A stretch of 64,000 nucleotides of DNA from CAYHSR01 sp043821725 (GTDB lineage Bacteria > Patescibacteriota > Patescibacteriia > Magasanikbacterales > GWA2-37-8), in assembly GCA_043821725.1 (NCBI GenBank), contig JBDRCM010000006.1:62001-126000 (forward strand). The letters run 5' to 3'. The position numbers and the translations under genes were made by a program. The notes beneath the pieces are model-generated. The model saw only the letters and a program-made list of their open reading frames with translations, was not told the origin of the DNA and searched no databases. Of this stretch, positions 26,556-32,346 are shown in pieces; position 1 is the stretch's first letter, and every line of letters begins with the position of its first letter.

Positions 26556-26709
26556 AATGAACCCCTCCCTGTGCCAAGAGCACAGGGTATCAGGTCAAAA
26601 GGCATAATGTCTGCGACTCTACGCCGTGGCAAGACCACGGGGTACTTTACCTGCGCTCGCTCGGAAATGAAAACAAGTTTTCATTTCTCTCACTTCGCTT
26701 GGTAATAAA
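26556..26709 (+). repeat. Structured repeat R, copy 1
   Basis: It begins AATGAACCCCTC like the other three copies. Three hairpins are visible: CCCTGTGC/GCACAGGG (26567-26587), CCGTGG/CCACGG (26624-26640) and GAAATGAAAAC/GTTTTCATTTC (26664-26687). It is the most diverged copy between stems 1 and 2. The remaining gap to nadM (26710-26901) holds a weak TTGCCT/TATACT promoter and small hairpins (GTCCCA/TGGGAC, TGCCC/GGGCA). Confidence 0.85.
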
Positions 26710-26901
26710 AAGATAATCTTGCCTAAATTTATTTTTATGATATACTTATGCTAATTTAACTTGTCCCATTGGTATCCTTTTGGGACTTGTTCAGTAATAG
26801 AAAACTATACCTTTGACTATTCTCTACGTGCCCATCATGAGGGGCAAGCCACTGCTATGCCTTAATAACTCTGCTTCAATTTTAAAAACCCAATCAAATT
26901 T

Positions 26902-27369
26902 ATGAAGACAATCCTATTCATCGGCAGATTTCAACCTTTTCACATAGGTCATTTGTCAGTATTAAAAAAGATTGACAAGCGAAATGATGTAAAAAAAATT
27001 ATAATAGGAATTGGAAGCGCTCAATATAGCAATACGCAAAAAAATCCATACAGTTTTGAACAAAGAAAAAAGATGATTGTAAACGTTTGTAAATCCAAAA
27101 TAAAAAAGTCGATTACGGTTATTCCTTTAGATGATTTTAACAATAACGCGAAATGGGTTAAAAACGTTGAAAAAATGGCTAAAATCTTCAATGAGGCCTA
27201 CTCAGGAAATGATTTAGTGACAAAACTACTGTCCGAACGGGGATATTTGATCAATAAAATAGACAAATCAATTGACATTAGCGCGACAAAAATCAGAGAA
27301 ATGATTAAAAAAGGAGATATTCAATGGAAAAAATACATTCCCTATTCTGATGCTGAAATCTATAATTAA
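26902..27369 (+). CDS. nadM: NMN adenylyltransferase, archaeal (NadM) type
   Basis: Predicted to join NMN and ATP to make NAD+. It has 155 residues. The nucleotidyltransferase signature GRFQPFHIGH (residues 8-17) and GIGSAQYSNTQKNPYSFEQR follow the NadM pattern closely, and ISATKIREM near residue 126 is the second (ISxTxxR) motif. It is slightly shorter than archaeal NadM (about 170). Another cytidylyltransferase-like substrate cannot be excluded. A ~190-nt spacer with small hairpins separates it from repeat R1. Confidence 0.85.
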   Translation: MKTILFIGRFQPFHIGHLSVLKKIDKRNDVKKIIIGIGSAQYSNTQKNPYSFEQRKKMIVNVCKSKIKKSITVIPLDDFNNNAKWVKNVEKMAKIFNEAYSGNDLVTKLLSERGYLINKIDKSIDISATKIREMIKKGDIQWKKYIPYSDAEIYN

Positions 27370-27386
27370 TGCCTGCCATGGCCTAT

Positions 27387-27457
27387 GGGCCTATGGTCTA
27401 ATGGTACGACGCCACACTCGCATTGTGGAAATAGGAGTTCGATTCTCCTTAGGTCCA
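27387..27457 (+). tRNA. tRNA-Ala (anticodon CGC)
   Basis: A 71-nt cloverleaf with acceptor GGGCCTA/TAGGTCC, anticodon stem CCACA/TGTGG with loop CTCGCAT, and T arm AGGAG-TTCGATT-CTCCT. The third acceptor pair is G-U, the identity element for AlaRS. A 9-bp inverted repeat (GCCTGCCAT at 27371 and ATGGCAGGC at 27464) encloses the whole tRNA. Confidence 0.93.
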
Positions 27458-27549
27458 CGGGCGATGGCAGGCAAAAATGAATTTACTCGCAATCAACCTC
27501 CGAAAATTTAAAAATCTTTAAAATAATCGTAAAATCCTTAAAAAAACAG

Positions 27550-27842
27550 GCCAAGTTCCGATAAAACGCAGATTCCCCCGAAAAGAGAACTCTTTCTTTG
27601 CTAAAAACAGATAGTTCCGATAAAAGGAAATAATGCGTTTGTATACACTATCCTGTACAAAAAATACTTATTTAAGTATTTTTTTGATTTTTTGGTATAT
27701 TTTGTTAATTTTCTGTGGATAAAGTTGTGCATAAAGTGTTGAATCTGGGGATAATTTGTATAGGATAGCGTATACAAATTAAGATTTTTTGAAATTTTGC
27801 GTTTTTTTGGTCTTTTTTTTGTATAGGATACTCTATACATTT
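27550..27842. repeat. Gene-free region with iterated 24-bp motif
   Basis: No convincing gene lies between tRNA-Ala and 28050. The region holds AGTTCCGATAAAA twice (about 27554 and 27612) and three copies of a near-palindrome of the form TTTGTATA-GGATAGCG-TATACAAA: one inverted near 27638-27661, one near 27756-27779 and a weaker one near 27819-27842. A TGTGGATAA (DnaA-box-like) lies at 27714. An AT hairpin AAATACTTA/TAAGTATTT (27662-27681) precedes a T run. Confidence 0.7.
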
Positions 27843-27935
27843 AGAACCATATTTTTTATCAATATTTTTCAAAATCGTCGTTCCCTGTGAAACCGGTATA
27901 TATTTTATGTAAAAATTGATTATCAACAAAAAAAC

Positions 27936-27965
27936 CGCCAAATGTAAATCATGGCGATTTTTTTA
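27936..27965. terminator. Bidirectional terminator-like hairpin
   Basis: CGCCA and TGGCG flank an 11-nt loop, with A7 on one side and T7 on the other. On the minus strand it would end the transcript of the 28050 gene; a second hairpin (CCCAAC/GTTGGG, about 28005-28040) lies in between. Confidence 0.7.
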
Positions 27966-28049
27966 TTCTCACTGCGCACCATATTTTGATGCGAAGAATT
28001 GAATCCCAACTTGTCCGGACGGACTTAACCTGCTGTTGGGGGAGCAGTA

Positions 28050-28523
28050 CTATTTATAATGAGCCGTAGAAGGTGGATCAACGATGGTGAGATACCCTTC
28101 TAGCCATGTACCCTCCAACTCTTTGGTCAGTAATCTAGCGAATTTTTTAACCAAGATATGGTCAAAATAGCCGAAGCTACCACTGGCGCCATAGAAACGG
28201 ATGGTTCCACAGACATGGTTCACCGATATTACTCCACCACCGAAGATGTGGAGATCGCCTCCATGTTCTTGGAGGTAGTACTTGGCTATATCACTATGAT
28301 AGGATCCGTCGCCTCCACTGATGAGAGTGTATTCATTGTTATGAGAGCCAACAATGAATTTAACACCATATTTATCGGCCATGACGTGTTCAATTTCGCT
28401 CATGGCATCTTCGACTTCTCCTTTCACAATCCGCTGTTCTATATCTTCCCAATCTTCTCCGATTAATTCTTCCCATTCTGCAAGTTTATCTTTATTGGTC
28501 AACCAGTCGATCACAATCTTCAT
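28050..28523 (-). CDS. Janus/Ocnus (PHPT1-like) family protein
   Basis: A 157-residue protein. From residue 57 on it fits the Janus/Ocnus fold of 14-kDa phosphohistidine phosphatases: FIVGSHNNEYTLISGG, SYHSDIAKYYL with the His at the catalytic position of PHPT1, HIFGGGVISV, and TIRFYGASGSFGYFDHILV. The first ~55 residues are an extra acidic helical segment. AGGAGGG precedes the ATG by 5 nt. A phosphatase role on phosphohistidine is possible but inferred from the His alone. MITE copy 3 lies 45 bp upstream. Confidence 0.78.
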   Translation of the reverse strand: MKIVIDWLTNKDKLAEWEELIGEDWEDIEQRIVKGEVEDAMSEIEHVMADKYGVKFIVGSHNNEYTLISGGDGSYHSDIAKYYLQEHGGDLHIFGGGVISVNHVCGTIRFYGASGSFGYFDHILVKKFARLLTKELEGTWLEGYLTIVDPPSTAHYK

Positions 28524-28567
28524 TTAACCCTCCTGTGCAATACAAGTATTTGTATATTTGCCTGTAT

Positions 28568-28647
28568 GGGCCTGTCGCCAAATACCATTTCTACTACAAT
28601 TGATAAATTATGAATTTCGTCACGAAAGCGCATTTGGCGACAGACCC
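28568..28647. mobile_element. MITE copy 3 (80 bp)
   Basis: The ends GGGCCTGTCGCCAAAT and ATTTGGCGACAGACCC are flanked by TGTAT on both sides (28563-28567 and 28648-28652). The interior equals copy 2 with its centre deleted. It lies just upstream of the Janus/Ocnus gene and may supply part of its promoter. Confidence 0.9.
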
Positions 28648-28796
28648 TGTATGCTCAAGGATTGAAAGTCTATAAGCATAGCAAGGAAATAATATTAGTA
28701 AGCGGATAAATTGTAAATACTAATCACATTATTTATATATTAATTTAGCTATAATATAATAAAAAATAAATAAAATATACAAAATGTAAGTAATCC

Positions 28797-28825
28797 TTGA
28801 CACAAATTTCAAAATATGCTAAATT
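28797..28825 (+). promoter_or_regulatory. Promoter placing +1 at the start of repeat R2
   Basis: TTGACA, 17 nt, TAAATT. The expected start is near 28832, two bases before the conserved start of repeat R2 (28834), so R2 would be the complete 5' leader of the regulator gene at 29007. Confidence 0.72.
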
Positions 28826-28833
28826 ACATTCAT

Positions 28834-29000
28834 AATGAACCCCTCCCTGTTTCAAGACCTGCCTGCCCGTAGGCAGTGCATCAGACACAGCAGTTTGGTA
28901 GTCCGCCCCGATAGACATCGGGGGACATTTAACTTGCTTGCCGGCAGGCAAGATCGCTCGATCCCGCTAAGCGGAATCCTCGCTACGATGCGTTAATAAA
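28834..29000 (+). repeat. Structured repeat R, copy 2 (5' leader of TrmB-like gene)
   Basis: The start AATGAACCCCTC and the middle CACAGCAGTTTGG are shared with copies 3 and 4. The stems are replaced by other pairing sequences: CTGCCT/AGGCAG, CCCCGAT/ATCGGGG and CTTGCC/GGCAAG, plus GATCG/CGATC and CCGCT/AGCGG. It ends GATGCGTTAATAAAA, 6 nt before the ATG at 29007. Confidence 0.85.
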
Positions 29001-29006
29001 ACAACT

Positions 29007-29793
29007 ATGCAAAATTCAATAATCAAAAACCTAGGATTAGATGACAATCAAGCAAAAGTATACGAGGCCTTGTTAGGTTTGGGAGCTTCCACAGTTAGCC
29101 AAATTACAAAAAAAGCCGGAATCACCCGTACTTTTGGCTATGAAATACTGGAAAAATTAAGCGTTCAGGGTTTGGTTAATCGTGCATCAAGCAAAGGCAA
29201 AAAAATCAAATATGTGGCTGAACATCCGCGCAGATTTGTGCAATATATAAAAAATAATAAAAACCAATGGGAAAGGCGCCTAAAAGAAGCAGAAAATAAA
29301 TTGCCGGATTTAATCTCTTTGTTTAATGTTGCTGATAAGCCGATCGTTAAGTACCAAGAAGGTATTGAGGGAATTAAAAGTATATTTTGTCAAACGCTTG
29401 AATCTAAAGAAGAAATTTTATCAATACTTGATATTGAAGGATGGGATGTTCCGGAGTTTAGGCAATGGGGCAAAAAATATAATCGTGAAAGAAGCCAAAA
29501 AAAAAATAAAAGAAAGAATACTTATGCTTGATACTCCGCAAGGCAGAGAATGGATGAAAAATTACAAAGGATCTTACAAATATACGCAATATCGCTGGAT
29601 TAAACCGGAAGAAATACCAGGAATTAAGAACTTTGGCGGTGAAATCAATATTTATCAGAATAAAGTAGTTATGGCTTTGTTGAAAAAGCCGAACTTAATG
29701 GGAGCTATAATTGAAAGCTCAGCGCTGTCCAATATTTTAAAGGGGCTGTTTGAATTGGCTTGGAAACAAGGGATTGAGACAAAGAAAAAATGA
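29007..29793 (+). pseudogene. TrmB-like transcriptional regulator, frameshifted in an A10 run
   Basis: The N-terminal 165 residues carry a TrmB/sugar-type winged helix (IIKNLGLDDNQAKVYEALLGLGASTVSQITKKAGITRTFGYEILEKL). The frame then shifts at a run of ten A (29497-29506): the first frame stops at 29531, and the continuation (RILMLDTPQGREWMKNYKGS ... FELAWKQGIETKKK) is open in another frame to 29793. Joined by a -1 shift, the protein has about 261 residues, a normal TrmB-family length. The cause could be a sequencing error, a phase-variable tract or transcriptional slippage. Confidence 0.8.
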
Positions 29794-29932
29794 TGAAGTG
29801 GTTTTTAAAAGCAAATTATTTTTCGAAACAGATTTGCACTTCGTTTTAGATTAAAATAATTTTATATTTTTTTTTATTTTTATTTTATCTTCAGTATGTT
29901 ATGATTGATACACAAATAATAAATACTTTTAA

Positions 29933-30268
29933 ATGCACACTCCTAATTCTGGTAAAATGGTGAGGATTTACAGTTTAGACGTTATTATTTCAGTTGGATA
30001 TATGGTTAATTCTAAATGTGCCACTCATTTCAGAATTTGGGTCACTAGTATTCTTAAAAAATATCTAATAGATGGGTATGCAATAAATGAAAAAAGATTA
30101 TTTGGATTGACAAAACTGTCAAAATATTATAAAATGCAAGTCAATATGAATAATATATTAAATACAATTAATTTAGTAACCACCAAAGTAAAAGCTTGCA
30201 TAATGTTTGGCAGCTTTTTTGGCTTCAAAAACACTGTACAAGGGAGCTTTGGGTCTAATTCCTGTTAA
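29933..30268 (+). pseudogene. RhuM-family remnant, possible leader ORF
   Basis: Residues ~12-56 (IYSLDVIISVGYMVNSKCATHFRIW...LIDGYAINEKRL) match the core of RhuM-family proteins, which are about 330 residues long. The segments before and after are missing or unrecognisable, so this is a fragment. The remaining 111-codon frame is still open. Its last codons (30244-30253) form one arm of an alternative RNA pairing that competes with the terminator at 30296, so it may serve as a leader ORF for the ABC-F gene. Confidence 0.65.
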
Positions 30269-30326
30269 TTTGTAATAAAAATAACAAAAAATAACAAACT
30301 CCCAAAGCTCAAATGGGAGTTTTTTA
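30244..30326 (+). promoter_or_regulatory. Attenuator-like switch upstream of ABC-F gene
   Basis: The terminator is AAACTCCCA (30296-30304) with TGGGAGTTT (30314-30322) and a T run. CCCAAAGCTC (30301-30310), which includes part of that stem, can instead pair perfectly over 10 bp with GAGCTTTGGG (30244-30253). The two structures exclude each other. The upstream arm lies in the last codons of the 29933 ORF. Confidence 0.65.
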
Positions 30327-30336
30327 ATTATCAATC

Positions 30337-30477
30337 AATGAACCCCTCGCCGACTCAGTCGGGGTAATCAGGCACAGCAGTTTGGAAGACCGCTGTGGCA
30401 AAACCACAGAGGATTTAACTTGCTTGCTCGGTAATGAAAATAAATTTTCATTACCCTCCTACGCTGCGTCAACAAAA
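30337..30477 (+). repeat. Structured repeat R, copy 3 (before ABC-F gene)
   Basis: The stems are CCGAC/GTCGG, CTGTGG/CCACAG and GGTAATGAAAAT/ATTTTCATTACC. The linkers are CAGGCACAGCAGTTTGGAAG and GGATTTAACTTGCTTGCTCGG (split by no gap), and the end is CTACGCTGCGTCAACAAA. The ABC-F start codon follows 7 nt after the end. Confidence 0.88.
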
Positions 30478-30483
30478 AATAAT

Positions 30484-31941
30484 ATGTTAAAAACAAATAA
30501 TTTATCTCTACATTACAGCAGTGATAATAAGCTATTCAAGAATATTAATATTTCTCTTGATAGCTCATCTAACAAAAAAGTGGCGTTAGTGGGCAGAAAT
30601 GGATGTGGCAAATCATCTTTGCTTAAGATATTAAATAAAGAAATTAAGCCAACAAGTGGAAGTATAGACTTTGCCAATGAAATAATTGGATATTTACCAC
30701 AGGTAATTAATCTACCGGACTTTAAATTAGTGGGTGAATATCTAGAAAGTAAACTTGATGAATCTTGGATGGAATACAAAATTGATATGGCGCTGGCTGA
30801 CGTTGGGCTTGCAGATGAGTGTATAATCAAAGAAATAGACGACCTTAGCGGTGGAGAAAAAGTCAGAGTTGCCCTCGCGGGTATTCTACTTGATGAACCT
30901 ACCATACTACTTTTGGATGAACCTACTAATAATCTTGATTCTGAAGGTGTAGAGTGGTTAGAAAAATTTATCAACAGCTTCTATGGATCAATAATTCTAG
31001 TTTCTCACGATAGATATTTGATAAACAATACTGTAGATAATATCTGGGAAATAGACTTGGATACGCTGGGTTTAAAAATATATGATGGAAATTATGATAA
31101 ATTCGTAGAAGAAAAAGAAAAGTGTTTCCATAAGTCAATGACTGAATATAAATCTAAAGAGCGAGAAATTAATAGAATTGAAAAATGGCTTACAGAACAT
31201 GAATTCCATCCCAAATATAGATTTGGCAGTCTTGTCATGAGCCAGAAAACTAAGTTAGAAAAATTGAAAAACGCCAGAACTGACAAACCTGCTGGAAATA
31301 CAAAAATAAAAATGCAAAAATTGGAATCTAAAAAACGTGGTTTGATTATTAATGTTAAAATAAATTCTAAAAAATTTGGTCGGAAAGAAATACTCAATAA
31401 TATATCGTTCAAAATACACAAAGACAAAAAAATACTATTAAGTGGACCAAACGGTAGTGGAAAGACCACTCTTCTGCAAATCATATATGGTGAAGATAAT
31501 GATTATGATGGTAATATTGAGCTTGGCGAAAATGTTACGATTGGATACTTAAGACAATTTAGTACGCTTAACGAAAACAAAAGCATATTAGATGAGTTCG
31601 AGAATAAGACTAAAATAATCAATCCTAAATCTAGAAGTACTCTGGCTACCTACTCTTTTTTTTCAGATCAAGTAATGCGCAAAGTTGGTATGTTAAGCTT
31701 TGGCCAAAGAAAAAGATTGGAATTGGCTATCATCTTAGCACAAAATCCCACTCTATTAATATTAGATGAGCCAACTAATCATCTGGATATATATACTAGA
31801 GAAGAATTAGAAAAATTTATCTTATCACAGTCAATTCCAATGATAATCGTATCTCATGATAGATACTTTATTGAGAAAATTGGGGTTGATAAATGTGTTG
31901 AGCTATGTATAGACCAATCCATCTACAAATACCAATACTAA
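30484..31941 (+). CDS. ABC-F family ATPase (ribosome-protection type)
   Basis: Soluble tandem ABC ATPase of 485 residues with no membrane segments. Domain 1 has Walker A GRNGCGKSS (about 37-45), signature LSGGEKVRVALA and LLLDEPTNNLD. A charged linker (about 205-285) would reach the tRNA P site, as in translation factors of this family. Domain 2 has GPNGSGKTT, the variant signature LSFGQRKRLELA and LILDEPTNHLD, followed by SHDRYF. Vga/Msr/Lsa-type antibiotic resistance or a housekeeping Etta/Uup role are both possible; the attenuator-like leader favours the former. The open frame extends upstream to 30382 through repeat R3, but ATG 30484 matches the domain start. Confidence 0.88.
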   Translation: MLKTNNLSLHYSSDNKLFKNINISLDSSSNKKVALVGRNGCGKSSLLKILNKEIKPTSGSIDFANEIIGYLPQVINLPDFKLVGEYLESKLDESWMEYKIDMALADVGLADECIIKEIDDLSGGEKVRVALAGILLDEPTILLLDEPTNNLDSEGVEWLEKFINSFYGSIILVSHDRYLINNTVDNIWEIDLDTLGLKIYDGNYDKFVEEKEKCFHKSMTEYKSKEREINRIEKWLTEHEFHPKYRFGSLVMSQKTKLEKLKNARTDKPAGNTKIKMQKLESKKRGLIINVKINSKKFGRKEILNNISFKIHKDKKILLSGPNGSGKTTLLQIIYGEDNDYDGNIELGENVTIGYLRQFSTLNENKSILDEFENKTKIINPKSRSTLATYSFFSDQVMRKVGMLSFGQRKRLELAIILAQNPTLLILDEPTNHLDIYTREELEKFILSQSIPMIIVSHDRYFIEKIGVDKCVELCIDQSIYKYQY

Positions 31942-32346
31942 ACGCTTTGTATTTGTTGTGCTTGATTAAAAAGTATATTGATGAAGTATAACTTAAGTGT
32001 ACACACTTATTTTATAGCTGCCAAGTATTAACAACGTATAAATATACACATATAATATGCGGCTTCCACCAACCGACGGATTAGATCACAAATTTCGTCG
32101 CAGAGTTGCAAAAAATGGATTTATTGAAAATATTTTCCAGTCCCATTAATTAATCCCCACCACAAAAACCCAATATTGAATACTAATTTATTGTTTTTTT
32201 AAGTTATGCTGTGATATAATATGACTTATGGAAAAGCTCAAAAAAAAGAGCAGATTTTGAATTATACTTCAACATCCGATTTTATCTTTTTTCTAATTAT
32301 TTTTTTAAAAAACCATTTTTAATCTAACAAAATATTCATCCTATTT
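31942..32346 (+). promoter_or_regulatory. 405-nt intergenic region with two promoter-like pairs
   Basis: No gene is convincing here. Two promoter-like pairs point to the surface locus: TTAACA-17-TATAAT (32028-32056) and TTGTTT-18-TATAAT (32191-32220). GCTC-A8-GAGC (about 32236-32251) is a small hairpin in the leader. A 30-codon frame at 32057 overlaps the first promoter's start point. Confidence 0.6.

Noticed and set aside
26436..26705. An 89-codon plus-strand frame
   Set aside because: It runs through a terminator and the three hairpins of repeat R1, so it is not a gene.
26710..26901. Possible riboswitch before nadM
   Set aside because: Several small hairpins are present (GTCCCA/TGGGAC, TGCCC/GGGCA) but they do not fit an NAD+ riboswitch pattern I can recognise, and there is no terminator or hidden ribosome site.
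27601..27840. A 79-codon minus-strand frame with repeated YRVSYT / YTLSYT / YRIVYT segments
   Set aside because: The protein repeats are only the translation of the 24-bp palindromic DNA motif; there is no ribosome site or promoter, and the composition is low in complexity.
28870..28960. Resemblance of repeat R (AGCAGTTTGGTAG...) to a tRNA D arm and anticodon arm
   Set aside because: The similarity is limited to one copy and there is no T arm or acceptor stem; it may be chance or a distant tRNA origin, not enough to call.
32057..32149. A 30-codon frame (MRLPPTDGLDHKF...)
   Set aside because: It begins directly at the -10 box of a promoter, so its start codon would not be transcribed from it, and no family is recognisable.
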